Source: Thermosipho atlanticus DSM 15807 (lineage in GTDB: Bacteria > Thermotogota > Thermotogae > Thermotogales > Fervidobacteriaceae). From it: DNA of 64,000 nt. The position numbers were made by a program, and so were the translations under genes. The stretch covers positions 62,001 to 126,000 of the forward strand of contig NZ_FQXN01000003.1 in assembly GCF_900129985.1 (NCBI RefSeq), given 5' to 3'. Under the pieces are notes generated by a model that saw only the letters and a program-made list of their open reading frames with translations, did not search any database and had not been told where the DNA came from. Below, one piece after another: positions 52,563-61,862 of this stretch; position 1 is the first letter of the stretch; each line of letters opens with the position of its first letter.

Positions 52563-53268
52563 TTTCAACACCTCCTTCTAAATAAATCCCGTCTTCTTGA
52601 AAATGAACAAATAGTTTTCCACCTTTTTCTAAGGTTGTTATTTTTTTAATATTATTAGTGTTAAATACATACGCACTAGCAGTTGCTCCACTACCACAGG
52701 CGAGTGTCTCATTTTCAACTCCACGTTCAAAAGTACGAATTTTTAAAGTACTTTTGTTGATTATTTGTACGAAATTTACATTAGCATCTAATTTTATTCT
52801 AATCATTTTCCCGATGTTAAGAACATCAATCTCATCTACATTTTTTACAAAAGTAACGAAATGAGGAACTCCAACAGACAAAAGATATCCATTAAAATCG
52901 TTAACAGTAATTTGTTTTGGACGGGTAGGTTCAGGCATTTTAATCATTACACCGTTTTCGGTCAATATACCGGATACTTCACCAGCATATGTGTTAAATT
53001 TTACTTTTTCGCTTTTTACATAACCAGTCTTTTTTAAATAAAGCAAAAATGTTCTTGCCCCATTCCCACAGAAAGGTGCTCTTTTACCATCTTTGTTGAA
53101 ATAATCCATAAAATAGGAGTTACCTTTCTTTTCTACGAACAAAACTCCATCGCGATTTTGGGAGTTTTTAAGAACGAATTCACTTTTCTGTTCATCAGAT
53201 AATCCTTTATTGACAATGTCACAAACTAAGAAAGTGTTTCCAGTGGCTGTAAATTTTTCAACTTTCAT
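52555..53268 (-). CDS. dapF: Diaminopimelate epimerase
   Basis: Cofactor-free epimerase converting L,L- to meso-diaminopimelate, needed for both lysine and peptidoglycan; 237 residues, shorter than the usual 270. Two catalytic cysteines are visible: PFCGNGAR near 67 and ETLACGSGATA near 188. GVPHFVTFV near 128 is also characteristic. ATG 53268 overlaps the asd stop (ATGA). The short length reflects compact loops, not a truncated active site. Confidence 0.93.
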   Translation of the reverse strand: MKVEKFTATGNTFLVCDIVNKGLSDEQKSEFVLKNSQNRDGVLFVEKKGNSYFMDYFNKDGKRAPFCGNGARTFLLYLKKTGYVKSEKVKFNTYAGEVSGILTENGVMIKMPEPTRPKQITVNDFNGYLLSVGVPHFVTFVKNVDEIDVLNIGKMIRIKLDANVNFVQIINKSTLKIRTFERGVENETLACGSGATASAYVFNTNNIKKITTLEKGGKLFVHFQEDGIYLEGGVENV

Positions 53269-54233
53269 GATAATCCCACCATGTACATCAAAATTTTTAC
53301 AGCATTTGTAGCTGCACCGACCCTTATATTATCAGCAACATTCCAAAAAGAAAATCTATTGTTATCTATTTTTCTCAAGCGTGATACAAAAACAAAATCT
53401 GTTCCTGCTGCATCAATAGGAGTTAAAATGTCCTCTGTGACAATTACATCTTGCGATTCTTCCATGGCTTTTTTAATTTTTGAAATATCAATAAATGGCC
53501 GAGAAGTTTTTACTACAATTGCTTCAGAGTGTCCATAAAATACTGGTACTCTCACTGCTGTTGGATAGATTTTAATGGTAACGTCATTTAAAATTTTTTT
53601 GGTTTCATTAATGATTTTATATTCCTCTTCTGAAAAATTATCATTTTTTAAATCCCCAATCAAAGGAATTACATTATGTGCAATTTGTTTTGGAAATACT
53701 TTAGTTTCGTTGTTTCCATCTAATTGATTTTGTAATTCAATAACTGCTTTGTGTCCTGCTCCTGAAACTGCTTGATAGGTTGAAATAAATATTTCTTCAA
53801 TTCCAAATTTTTCGTGAACCTTGTATAGCGAAAGTACCATTTGAATTGTTGAACAGTTTGGATTTGCAATAATTCCTTTGTAGTTTTTTACTAGATTGCC
53901 ATTAATTTGAGGGACAACCAATGGTATATCCTTATCCATTCTAAATGCTGAAGAATTATCAATAACAACGTTTCCACTTTTAGCAGCAATTGGAGCAAAA
54001 ATTTTTGAAATTTGTGCTGCTACCGAAAATAGTAAAAAATCATATTTTTCTTTCACGGAATCTTCAGTGAGCTCTTCCACTTGTACTTCCTTTCCTTTAA
54101 AAGTAAGAGTTCTTTTTGTGGATTTTTTTGAAGCAAATAGTTTTAAAGTATCAATGGGGATTTTGTACTCTTCAAGTACCTTAATCATCATTCTTCCAAC
54201 TTCACCTGTTGCACCAACAATTCCAATTTTCAT
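53265..54233 (-). CDS. asd: Aspartate-semialdehyde dehydrogenase
   Basis: NADPH-dependent reduction of aspartyl phosphate; 322 residues. NADP loop GIVGATGEVGRMM is at the N-terminus, and FASKKSTKR near 33 binds the phosphate. The catalytic Cys is in IANPNCSTIQM near 122, and YQAVSGAGH follows near 152. The substrate His and Arg are in VRVPVFYGHSEA near 225. It is the first gene after the lysine riboswitch, with AGGTG a few bases before ATG 54233, so all the following dap genes share this control. Confidence 0.95.
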   Translation of the reverse strand: MKIGIVGATGEVGRMMIKVLEEYKIPIDTLKLFASKKSTKRTLTFKGKEVQVEELTEDSVKEKYDFLLFSVAAQISKIFAPIAAKSGNVVIDNSSAFRMDKDIPLVVPQINGNLVKNYKGIIANPNCSTIQMVLSLYKVHEKFGIEEIFISTYQAVSGAGHKAVIELQNQLDGNNETKVFPKQIAHNVIPLIGDLKNDNFSEEEYKIINETKKILNDVTIKIYPTAVRVPVFYGHSEAIVVKTSRPFIDISKIKKAMEESQDVIVTEDILTPIDAAGTDFVFVSRLRKIDNNRFSFWNVADNIRVGAATNAVKILMYMVGLS

Positions 54234-54243
54234 TTGAACACCT

Positions 54244-54276
54244 CCAAAAATAAAATTCGCCTCATGGAGAGGCGAA
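54244..54276 (-). terminator. Riboswitch-linked intrinsic terminator before asd
   Basis: On the minus strand TTCGCCTC, loop TCCAT, GAGGCGAA, then TTTTATTTTT. The stem half CGCCTC is also complementary to the GAGGCG at the 5' side of the aptamer (about 54471-54466), a possible antiterminator. A second hairpin, GCTGCGAAA/TTTCGCAGC at 54278-54309, lies between aptamer and terminator. This gives a simple attenuation circuit: lysine bound, aptamer closed, terminator free to form. Confidence 0.85.
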
Positions 54277-54307
54277 CGCTGCGAAAAATATTAATTCAAA
54301 TTTCGCA

Positions 54308-54478
54308 GCGATCGGCTCTCCACGGAGTTAGCCGTGACAGTGGTACAGGTATTCCCTGTACCCCCAGGTATGTGAGGTGGGAGAAACCTCACACCCTTCG
54401 GCGTCCTCGCCTTTCGGATTTCCCCAATATCTCCCATTGATGGGAAATCCTACTCATCTCGGACGCGCCTCCGATCGC
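54308..54478 (-). ncRNA. Lysine riboswitch (L box)
   Basis: Read on the minus strand from 54478, this RNA has the L-box core features: GGAGGCGCG, GAGATGAGTAGG, a stem ending GGGGAAATCC, GAAAGGCGAGG, CGCCGAAGGGTG, CCTGGGGGTA and ACTGTCACGG. It closes with GAGCCGATCGC, which pairs with the 5' GCGATCGG. The order and consensus blocks match the well-studied Thermotoga maritima asd lysine riboswitch. It precedes asd and the dap genes, so lysine should turn off the operon by transcription termination. A -10-like TATAGT at 54495-54490 could be its promoter. Confidence 0.96.
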
Positions 54479-54591
54479 TAAAACTATTTACTATATTTTA
54501 CATATTTTTTTTGTTTTTTGTGTTACATTTATGTAAACAAAATTATGTTTTATTAGCATATAATGAATCAAATTGTAAATTTTGTAAAATG

Positions 54592-55737
54592 CTAATAACT
54601 CAAAAAAAGATAAGAAAGAATTTTGTTGAAAATTACCATTCCTATTAGTGCAAATGGATAAGTAGCGCCATATCCTAGTATTACTTCCTCAGAGTTTGTT
54701 GAATCAATTGCAGCTGCTAAACCAGGAGTGCTTGTCATACCTCCAGTGATTGAACCAGTTAAGATTAGTGTGTTTATTTTGAAAATAAATTTACCAAATA
54801 ATAATCCTACAGTTATTGATATCATTGCAATTACAAAAGAAAGAATCATTAATAAAAATGCATCAAAACTTAAGGCATTAATTACATAATAACCTGATTT
54901 AAGTCCAACTGTTGATAAAAAGAGCAATAAACCAAAATTTTGTATTATTTTTAAAATTTGTTTATTAAACTTGAAGTTAAAAATCCAAATTTTCTCGATG
55001 GAACCAAAAAAGAGGGAGGAAATTAAAATCCCTCCAGTTATTCCTAGTGAAAAGTCAAAAATTTTTACGTTTATTTTTATATTTCCAATTATGAGACCTA
55101 AAATAACAATTAATGAGTATCCTAAAAAGTCAAAATAATACGGATTTTGTTCTGATATTTTAAAATCTTTTCTAGAAAAATTTTCAAATTCTTTTTTCGA
55201 GTTATTCTTGAAAATTACTGGAATAATGTAAGTAGAGAAAATAACTGCAAGAACACCAGGAACATATCCAATTGAGTATCCAAAGATTATTTTTGAATTA
55301 TTTGGAAAATTTTCTAAAGCTGTGGCAAGGCCAGGTGAACTGGTTAATGCTCCTGAAAAAAGACCTAACAGATGAAAATTATCAAAATTTGTTATAAAGG
55401 AAGTTAAAAAGATTAATAGGAATCCTGTGGATGTAATAATGAAACCTAGAAGAATAAACTTTAAACCGTAAATTTTAAACGTTTTTTTAATGTCTTTTCC
55501 TGCAATTAATCCAATAGACGATACAAACAATATTAGTGAAAATTTAAAATAACTATTTAATCCATTTATTAAAGAAGTTGGTACAGAAGTTAAATGTCTG
55601 CTTGAAAGCCAACTTAAAATTAAACCTGTGAAAAGAGTTCCAGATACTCCGAGTTTAAATTTAAATATTTTGATTTTTCCGATTGTTAAACCCAAGAAAA
55701 TTGATAAGAAAATGAGAAAAATTGGATTGTTTAACAT
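54592..55737 (-). CDS. AspT/YidE-like membrane transporter
   Basis: 381-residue integral membrane protein with 10 or more hydrophobic segments, of the aspartate:alanine exchanger (AAEx, PF06826) family. The characteristic half-repeat appears twice: GALTSSPGLATALENF near residue 129 and GSITGGMTSTPGLAAAID near 345. No TrkA_C regulatory domains are seen between the halves, unlike AspT itself. Substrate unknown; an amino-acid or dicarboxylate role is plausible by family. GAGGTG SD before ATG 55737. It lies upstream of the lysine riboswitch on the same strand, with about 100 nt between. Confidence 0.8.
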   Translation of the reverse strand: MLNNPIFLIFLSIFLGLTIGKIKIFKFKLGVSGTLFTGLILSWLSSRHLTSVPTSLINGLNSYFKFSLILFVSSIGLIAGKDIKKTFKIYGLKFILLGFIITSTGFLLIFLTSFITNFDNFHLLGLFSGALTSSPGLATALENFPNNSKIIFGYSIGYVPGVLAVIFSTYIIPVIFKNNSKKEFENFSRKDFKISEQNPYYFDFLGYSLIVILGLIIGNIKINVKIFDFSLGITGGILISSLFFGSIEKIWIFNFKFNKQILKIIQNFGLLLFLSTVGLKSGYYVINALSFDAFLLMILSFVIAMISITVGLLFGKFIFKINTLILTGSITGGMTSTPGLAAAIDSTNSEEVILGYGATYPFALIGMVIFNKILSYLFLSY

Positions 55738-55776
55738 GAAGCACCTCTGAGATATTTTTTATTATTATATCATTTG

Positions 55777-56406
55777 TTATTCGAATACTAAATCTTTTTT
55801 AAGTTTTTTAATTGTGAATGAGATAATTGGACTATTCAATATTGAGAATGTTAATTTAATTATATATTGTGAAAAGATCATGTTGATTAATTGATTAGCT
55901 TCGTATGTACCAAAGAATGATATGGAAACAAAAATAAAGGAATCTACGAATTGTGTTAAAAACATTGAGAAAAAATTCCTAAAATATACATTTTCGTTTT
56001 TAAAAAGTGTTTTCGAAAAATTGAATGCCCAAAGGTTTATATTTTGTGCAAAAAAGTAGGCAAGAAAGCTCGCAAAAATGATTCGAGGGGTTGAATTGAA
56101 AACAATTAAATAAGCTTCGTTGTTTTTGAATATTGAAGAAGGAGGGTATATGATAGTTATAAAAGAAAAAATTACTAGAAGAAATGATGAAAGAAAACCT
56201 GTATATATAACTTTTTTGGCAATTTGTTCGCCGAAAATCTCAAGTATAATAGCTGAAAGTGAGAAACTCAAAGGATAGATTAATACAGAAAGAGTGATTA
56301 CAAATGGACCTATATTTACTAATTTACCTGCTATAATGTTGGAGATAATAATTATTGAGGTGAAAAGACCTGTTAAGACTAAAAGTTTTTCAGTTGTTTT
56401 TTCCAT
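55777..56406 (-). CDS. yhhQ: Queuosine precursor transporter (YhhQ/VUT family)
   Basis: 209-residue membrane protein of the PF02592 (YhhQ, DUF165) family that imports queuosine precursors such as preQ0/preQ1. About six hydrophobic segments. The family core LVNIGPFVITLSVLIYPLSFSLSAIILEIFGEQ is at residues about 30-62, and the VDSFIFVSISFFG segment near 153 also fits. No preQ1 riboswitch is visible upstream on the minus strand. AGGAGG before ATG 56406. The neighbouring AspT-like gene is 39 nt downstream. Confidence 0.87.
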   Translation of the reverse strand: MEKTTEKLLVLTGLFTSIIIISNIIAGKLVNIGPFVITLSVLIYPLSFSLSAIILEIFGEQIAKKVIYTGFLSSFLLVIFSFITIIYPPSSIFKNNEAYLIVFNSTPRIIFASFLAYFFAQNINLWAFNFSKTLFKNENVYFRNFFSMFLTQFVDSFIFVSISFFGTYEANQLINMIFSQYIIKLTFSILNSPIISFTIKKLKKDLVFE

Positions 56407-56631
56407 TTATGTTCCTCCTTTTTATTTTATATCCGAGTTTTAATTTTAAAAGATTTTAAAGGATTTTCAAGTAACAAATATGTTTAAAAAGTTATATTCT
56501 TGTTTAATTCTGCATCGAATTTTTATTGTTAATTTTTGTTAACTTTTGTAAAAGATTATTAAGTAAAAAAAGAACATATAATCGTGAAAAGATGTTAAAA
56601 TAAATATAGAATATATAAAGGAGTTGGAAAA

Positions 56632-56841
56632 ATGAAGAAAGAAAAATCTTTCATCATATTACATGGTTTTAAGGACGTTGAAATTAAAAAAGCTATAAAA
56701 GTTTTGAAAGAAAATTTCCCCGATAAAGAGTTAATTTTTGCTACTTCTACACCGACAAACATGAAATGGTCATTGGAAGTTCTGTTAAGAGAATTGGAAA
56801 AAGAATATGAAGAAATGAAAAAATTAAGGAAAGAAAAGTGA
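56632..56841 (+). CDS. DUF3783 small protein
   Basis: 69-residue protein of the DUF3783 family: ILHGFKDVEIKKAIKVLKEN, then a segment with FATSTPTNMKWSLEVLLREL. Nothing catalytic is visible. It lies 30-38 nt upstream of infB, a position that could suggest a translation-linked role, but that is only context. GGAGTT site precedes ATG 56632. A candidate promoter TATAAT lies at 56577-56582; the remaining spacer (56407-56631) is AT-rich with a GTTAATTTTTGTTAAC inverted repeat (56528-56543). Confidence 0.75.
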   Translation: MKKEKSFIILHGFKDVEIKKAIKVLKENFPDKELIFATSTPTNMKWSLEVLLRELEKEYEEMKKLRKEK

Positions 56842-56843
56842 TG

Positions 56844-56852
56844 TGTTATAAT
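56844..56852 (+). promoter_or_regulatory. Extended -10 promoter for infB
   Basis: TGTTATAAT (TG, one base, TATAAT) at the end of the DUF3783 gene, with a weak TTAAGG -35 at 56824-56829 spaced 17 nt. It lies about 28 nt before the infB start, suggesting a short leader and independent infB transcription. Confidence 0.5.
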
Positions 56853-56879
56853 GGAAACGTAACATAGGAGGTGAGTTTT

Positions 56880-58970
56880 TTGGGACGTTTAAGAGTATAT
56901 GAACTTGCAAGGCAATTGGAAATGGACACAAGAGAATTAATGAAAGAGTTAGCAGAACTAGGCATAGAAATAAAGAGCCATATGAGTTATATTGATGAAG
57001 AAACTGTAAACATTTTGCTGGAAATGTACAGTAAGTCAGATGAAGAAGAGGTTGATGATATAAGCAAATATGAGGAATTTATAGAACTTGAAGAGGAATT
57101 GGAAATAAAGGAGAAGACTGGAAGAAAATCTGAAGGTTCAAAAATAAAACCAGATAAGAAGAAACCTTTGATAACGATAACAGAAGATGATTTAAAGTTG
57201 GATAAATTTTCCAAAAAAATTAATATACCTCAAAATAGAATAATACAAGACTTTTTTATGAAAGGTGAAGTTTTAAAACCTGGTCAAAAATTGAATTTAC
57301 AACTTGCAAAGAAAATTGCAAAAATGTACGATGTAAGAATAGGATTTGATGTGGAAGAAGTAAAAGCTGAAACGAGAGAAAATCCATTAGAAGAGATTGA
57401 AAAATATTTCGAAGAAAATTATAAAAATAAAGATAAGCTTGTTGAAAGGCCTCCAATAGTTACTGTAATGGGACATGTAGACCATGGAAAAACAACTTTA
57501 TTGGATTATATAAGACGAACGCGAGTAGCTGAAAGAGAAGAAGGTGGTATTACACAAAGTATAGGGGCTTATCAAGTAGAAATAGATGGTAAAAAAATTA
57601 CTTTTATTGATACACCGGGTCATGAAGTTTTTACTGAGATGAGAGCTCGTGGGGCACAAGCAACAGATATAGTTGTTTTAGTTGTTGCTGCTGATGATGG
57701 TGTCATGCCTCAAACAGTTGAAGCATATGACCATGCAAAATCTGCAAATGTTCCAATAATTGTGGCTATTAATAAAATAGACAAACCAAATGCAAATGTA
57801 GAATTAACTAAACAAGAACTTGTAAACAAACTTTCACTGATCCCTGAAGAATGGGGTGGAGATACAATAATGGTTCCTATATCAGCTAAAAAGGGAGAAA
57901 ATGTAGATACTTTACTTGAAATGATATTGTTGGTAGCTGAAATGCAGGAAATAAAAGCAATACCTGAAGGTCCTGTAAGAGCAGTTACAATTGAAACAAA
58001 GCTTGATAAAGGGTTTGGGCCAGTTGCTAATGCGATAATAAAAGATGGAAAAATAAAAGTTGGAGATTATATAATTGCCGGAAAAGTTAAAGGTAAAGTA
58101 AAAGCTTTGGTAAATGATCAAGGAAAAAGGATTAAAGAAGCTGGACCATCTACTCCAGTTATGATTGTGGGTTTTGAAGAATTACCAGATGCCCATAGTG
58201 TTATATACTCGGTTGAAAGTTTAGAAAAAGCTAGAGAAATAACAGAAAAAATTAGAGAGATAGAACAGAAAGAACTTAAAAGAAAAAGACATTTAAAACT
58301 AGAAGAAATTTTGAAAATGATGGAACAAACAGAACAAAAGGAGCTAAAATTAATTGTAAAAGCTGATACATTAGGTTCAGTTATGGCATTAAATAATGCG
58401 ATAAATAAATTGCAAAGTGAAGAGATCAGAGTTAATATTATTCACTCTGGTGTAGGTGCCATTACTTCAAGTGATGTAATGCTTGCTTCTGCTTCCGATG
58501 CTATAATTTTAGGTTTTAGAGTTAAAGCTGATAGTCAAGCAAGGAAAATGGCTGAAACGGAAGGTATTCAAATAAAGACATATACAATTATATATAAATT
58601 AATCGATGATTTAAAAGCAGCTCTTGAAGGAATGCTTGAACCTGAAGAGGTCGAAGAAATTACAGGTAGAGGAGAAGTTAAGAAAATATTTAAAATTAAA
58701 AAAGTCGGAACTATTGCTGGAGTGCAAATGTATGAAGGTTATGTTGAAAAAACTGGACTTGCACGGTTGTATAGAGGTGGGAAATTAATTTTTGAAGGAA
58801 AAATAGAATCTTTAAAACATTATCAACAAGATGTTAAAAGGGTTGATGCTCCTCAAGAGTGTGGAATAAAATTGGAGAATTTCGATGATATTAAAGAGGG
58901 AGATGAGTTAGAATTTGCTATTACAAAAAAAGTGAATAGAAAACTAACTTTTGATGAAGAAAAAGAATAA
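56880..58970 (+). CDS. infB: Translation initiation factor IF-2
   Basis: GTPase placing initiator tRNA on the ribosome; 696 residues. Start is TTG 56880, with AGGAGGTGA at 56866-56874; the in-frame GTG at 56871 lies inside that site. The N-terminal domain [20 protein letters not shown] and an acidic linker are followed by IF2_N. The G domain begins [22 protein letters not shown] near 196, with DTPGHEVF near 245 and NKID near 300. Domains II-IV end with [19 protein letters not shown]. Usual partners nusA and rbfA are not adjacent here. Confidence 0.96.
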   Translation: MGRLRVYELARQLEMDTRELMKELAELGIEIKSHMSYIDEETVNILLEMYSKSDEEEVDDISKYEEFIELEEELEIKEKTGRKSEGSKIKPDKKKPLITITEDDLKLDKFSKKINIPQNRIIQDFFMKGEVLKPGQKLNLQLAKKIAKMYDVRIGFDVEEVKAETRENPLEEIEKYFEENYKNKDKLVERPPIVTVMGHVDHGKTTLLDYIRRTRVAEREEGGITQSIGAYQVEIDGKKITFIDTPGHEVFTEMRARGAQATDIVVLVVAADDGVMPQTVEAYDHAKSANVPIIVAINKIDKPNANVELTKQELVNKLSLIPEEWGGDTIMVPISAKKGENVDTLLEMILLVAEMQEIKAIPEGPVRAVTIETKLDKGFGPVANAIIKDGKIKVGDYIIAGKVKGKVKALVNDQGKRIKEAGPSTPVMIVGFEELPDAHSVIYSVESLEKAREITEKIREIEQKELKRKRHLKLEEILKMMEQTEQKELKLIVKADTLGSVMALNNAINKLQSEEIRVNIIHSGVGAITSSDVMLASASDAIILGFRVKADSQARKMAETEGIQIKTYTIIYKLIDDLKAALEGMLEPEEVEEITGRGEVKKIFKIKKVGTIAGVQMYEGYVEKTGLARLYRGGKLIFEGKIESLKHYQQDVKRVDAPQECGIKLENFDDIKEGDELEFAITKKVNRKLTFDEEKE

Positions 58971-58985
58971 AAAGGGGAATCTAAA

Positions 58986-60362
58986 ATGTTTGTAGATACA
59001 ACATTGCGAGATGGACATCAATCATTAATTGCGACTAGAATGAGAACTTTAGATATGCTCCCTGCACTTTCAAGTATGGACCAATTAAATTTTGATGCTA
59101 TGGAAGTGTGGGGCGGTGCAACTTTTGATGTTTGTGTTCGTTTTCTTAAGGAAAATCCTTGGGAAAGGATTAAGATTATAAAAAAGAACTTAAAGAATAC
59201 AAAAACACAAATGTTATTAAGAGGTCAGAATCTTGTTGGTTATAGGCATTATGCTGATGATGTTGTGGAACTATTTGTAAAAAAAGCAGTTGAAAATGGT
59301 GTAGAAAAAATAAGAATTTTCGATGCGTTAAATGATATTAGAAACTTAGAAAAAAGTATCGAAGTGGCTTTGGAAACAGGAGTGCATGTGCAAGGAGCAA
59401 TTTCGTATACTATTAGTCCAGTACATACGATTGAATATTATTTAAATTTTGCAAGGCAACTTGTTGAAAGAGGAGTTCATTCATTGTGTATTAAAGATAT
59501 GGCTGGACTATTAACACCTAAGATGAGTTATGAACTTATTCGGCAATTGAAAAAAGAATTTTCAATTCCTATTGAAATTCATACCCACTGTACTTCTGGA
59601 CTTGGAAGCATGAATTATATTGCAGCCGTTGAAGCTGGAGTAGATTTTCTAGATACAGCACTTTCACCATTTGCCCTTGGAACTTCACAACCGCCATTTG
59701 AATCTTTGTATTATTCTGTTAAGGAGTATAGGAAGCTGCCCGAAATTGATTGGAAAAACATAGAATTTTTGGTTGGGCATTTTAAGAAAGTTAGGGAAAA
59801 ATATCGAGAATACGATGTAGGGATGACAAGTATTGATTATAGAATTTTAGTATCTCAGGTTCCAGGAGGCATGTATTCTAATTTGGTAAAGCAACTTTCT
59901 GAACAAAAAATGTTACATAAATTATCTGAAGTTTTAGAGGAGATTCCGAGAGTAAGAAAAGAACTAGGTTATCCCCCTCTTGTTACACCTACTAGTCAAA
60001 TAGTAGGAGTCCAGGCGGTGTTAAATGTAATTACTGGTGAGAGATATTCGAAAGTAACGAATGAGGTAAAAAATTATTTAAAGGGTATGTATGGAAGGCC
60101 TCCAGCGCCGATTGATAAAGAGTTAATACGCAAAATATTAGGTAATGAAAAACCAATTGAATGTAGACCTGCAGATTTATTAGAACCTGAAGTTGAAGCA
60201 GCAAGAAAGAATATAGGAATACTTGCTTCAAATGATGAAGAATTGTTAATTTATATTATCTTAGGTGAAGTTGGAAGAAAATACTTAAAAGAAAAATATG
60301 AAGAAAGAATATTGGTTGATTTGAACCTTGCTGAAGAATTTGGAGGAGGTTACCCTATTTGA
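58986..60362 (+). CDS. Carboxyltransferase subunit (OadA / pyruvate carboxylase B-like)
   Basis: 458-residue carboxyltransferase of the HMGL-like/PYC_OADA family, decarboxylating oxaloacetate or transferring carboxyl to or from biotin. Signature DTTLRDGHQSL is at residues 4-14, EVWGGATFD near 41, LRGQNLVGYRHYADDVV near 78 and RIFDALNDIRN near 112. CIKDMAGLL near 170 and HTHCTSGLG near 202 are metal ligands. There is no C-terminal biotinyl domain, so a separate biotin carrier protein is needed. Close to methylmalonyl-CoA mutase, a methylmalonyl-CoA-linked carboxyl cycle is possible. AAGGGG before ATG 58986. Confidence 0.9.
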   Translation: MFVDTTLRDGHQSLIATRMRTLDMLPALSSMDQLNFDAMEVWGGATFDVCVRFLKENPWERIKIIKKNLKNTKTQMLLRGQNLVGYRHYADDVVELFVKKAVENGVEKIRIFDALNDIRNLEKSIEVALETGVHVQGAISYTISPVHTIEYYLNFARQLVERGVHSLCIKDMAGLLTPKMSYELIRQLKKEFSIPIEIHTHCTSGLGSMNYIAAVEAGVDFLDTALSPFALGTSQPPFESLYYSVKEYRKLPEIDWKNIEFLVGHFKKVREKYREYDVGMTSIDYRILVSQVPGGMYSNLVKQLSEQKMLHKLSEVLEEIPRVRKELGYPPLVTPTSQIVGVQAVLNVITGERYSKVTNEVKNYLKGMYGRPPAPIDKELIRKILGNEKPIECRPADLLEPEVEAARKNIGILASNDEELLIYIILGEVGRKYLKEKYEERILVDLNLAEEFGGGYPI

Positions 60363-61177
60363 TTGTTGGGATTGGTAATGACATATTAAATATCAAAAGA
60401 ATTAACTTAAAAATTGAAAGAAGGATATTAACAGATTTAGAAAAAGATAATGGAAAATTAAGCGCCCAATATTTAGCTGGGCGTTTTTCACTTAAAGAAT
60501 CTTTTTTTAAAGCTATAGGTACAGGTTTAGGTGAAAATTCTTTTAAAGATGTTTCCTTTGTAAATAACAAGTTTGGAAAGCCATATGCGGTTTTTCATAA
60601 AGATTTTAAGGGATTCAACTTTTGTCATGTATCACTTTCACATGATGATTATGTCTTTTCAACTGTCCTTTTGGAAAGGGTAAAAGGGAAAATTTTTCTT
60701 GGTTTGGGTAGTAATTTAGGTCAAAGGGAAGAAAATTTAAAAAATGCTTTAGAAGAGATTCAAAAAAATAATATTGAGATAATCAGTATTTCAAGTTTGT
60801 ATATAACAAAACCATATGGATATAAAGAACAAGACGATTTTTATAATATTGTAATTGAAATAGATACAGATCTATCACCAACAAATTTGTTAAACACTTT
60901 GTTGTACATTGAAAAGAAAATGGGAAGAAGAAGAGAAATAAAATGGGGACCTAGAAATATAGACATTGATATTTTATTTTATGGTAATTTGGTAGTTGAT
61001 TTACCGAATTTAAAGATTCCTCATTATGATTTTGAAAATAGGGATTTTTTTATTGCACCTATGTATGAAATATCTAAAGATTTTGTTCATCCTATTAGTT
61101 CTAAAAAAATGTTTGAATATTTTTCAAATTTGAGTATCAATTGGAGAAAACTGGAATGGAATCTAAAAAACATTTGA
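60359..61177 (+). CDS. AcpS-FolK fusion: holo-ACP synthase and HPPK
   Basis: 272-residue two-domain protein. Residues 1-108 match holo-ACP synthase: IVGIGNDILNIKRI (metal Asp), LAGRFSLKESFFKAIGTG (catalytic Glu) and CHVSLSHDDYVFSTVLLE. From residue about 112 a full 6-hydroxymethyl-7,8-dihydropterin pyrophosphokinase follows: FLGLGSNLGQREENLKNAL, SSLYITKPYGY, KKMGRRREIKWGPRNIDIDIL. The AcpS part is slightly short and lacks some of the usual RR region. Start TTG 60359 overlaps the previous stop (TTGA). The fusion joins fatty-acid carrier activation with folate synthesis; no other folate gene is adjacent. Confidence 0.85.
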   Translation: MIVGIGNDILNIKRINLKIERRILTDLEKDNGKLSAQYLAGRFSLKESFFKAIGTGLGENSFKDVSFVNNKFGKPYAVFHKDFKGFNFCHVSLSHDDYVFSTVLLERVKGKIFLGLGSNLGQREENLKNALEEIQKNNIEIISISSLYITKPYGYKEQDDFYNIVIEIDTDLSPTNLLNTLLYIEKKMGRRREIKWGPRNIDIDILFYGNLVVDLPNLKIPHYDFENRDFFIAPMYEISKDFVHPISSKKMFEYFSNLSINWRKLEWNLKNI

Positions 61178-61189
61178 GGAGGAATAGTT

Positions 61190-61831
61190 GTGATGAAAAG
61201 AAAAATTTTAGAGGCTGTAAATTTTATCGTTAAAAATAATTTGGTTAAAGGAACTTGGGGGAATGTTTCTTTAAAATATGGAGAGTTAATTTATATTACA
61301 CCTTCCGGTGTTCCATATAACGTTTTAAAAGAAGAAGATGTTTCAGTTGTAAAGATTGATGGTACACACGTATCTGGTTTAAAACCATCTTCAGAATTAC
61401 CAACACATTTGGAAATTTATAATTCACGAGAAGATGTAAATGCGATAGTCCATACCCACCCAGTTTTTTCTACTACTGTTTCACTTATTACAAGTTATAT
61501 TCCTCCATTGGTTGAGGATGCAGTAATGATTCTTGGACCTAAAATAAATGTTGCTGAATATGCTTTGCCTGGAACAAACAAATTAGCTCAAAATGTAGTT
61601 AGGGCTCTTGGAAATAATCATGCAGTAATTTTAAAAAATCATGGTTTGATTACTGTTGGTTCAGATTTGAATGAAGCTTTAACTGCTAGCCTCGTGTGTG
61701 AAAAAACGGCTGAAATATTTTTGTATGCTTTGAATATTGGCAATTTTAACGTTATTAATGATAAAGATGCAAGTATACTAAGGAATAAGTATTTAAATAG
61801 CTATAGACAGATTAGAAAAGATGTTAGATAA
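61190..61831 (+). CDS. Class II aldolase/adducin family protein
   Basis: 213-residue zinc-dependent aldolase/epimerase family member (FucA, AraD, MtnB-like). GTWGNVSLKYGELIYITPSG is at residues about 21-40, with the catalytic acidic residue near SSELPTHLEIY at 68. Zinc ligands HTHPVF lie near 88 and the later His in VILKNHGLITVG near 148. Length suits fuculose-phosphate aldolase or 5-deoxyribulose phosphate aldolase. Starts are GTG 61190 or ATG 61193, both after GAGGAGG. Substrate unknown; the neighbours give little hint. Confidence 0.85.
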   Translation: MMKRKILEAVNFIVKNNLVKGTWGNVSLKYGELIYITPSGVPYNVLKEEDVSVVKIDGTHVSGLKPSSELPTHLEIYNSREDVNAIVHTHPVFSTTVSLITSYIPPLVEDAVMILGPKINVAEYALPGTNKLAQNVVRALGNNHAVILKNHGLITVGSDLNEALTASLVCEKTAEIFLYALNIGNFNVINDKDASILRNKYLNSYRQIRKDVR

Positions 61832-61862
61832 TTGAATTGAGATATTAAGAGGGGGTATTAAA

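Noticed and set aside
56407-56631. preQ1 riboswitch before the queuosine precursor transporter
   Set aside because: No preQ1 aptamer pattern is visible on the minus strand upstream of ATG 56406; the leader is only AT-rich.
56871-56879. GTG 56871 as infB start
   Set aside because: It overlaps the AGGAGGTGA site; TTG 56880 has correct spacing.
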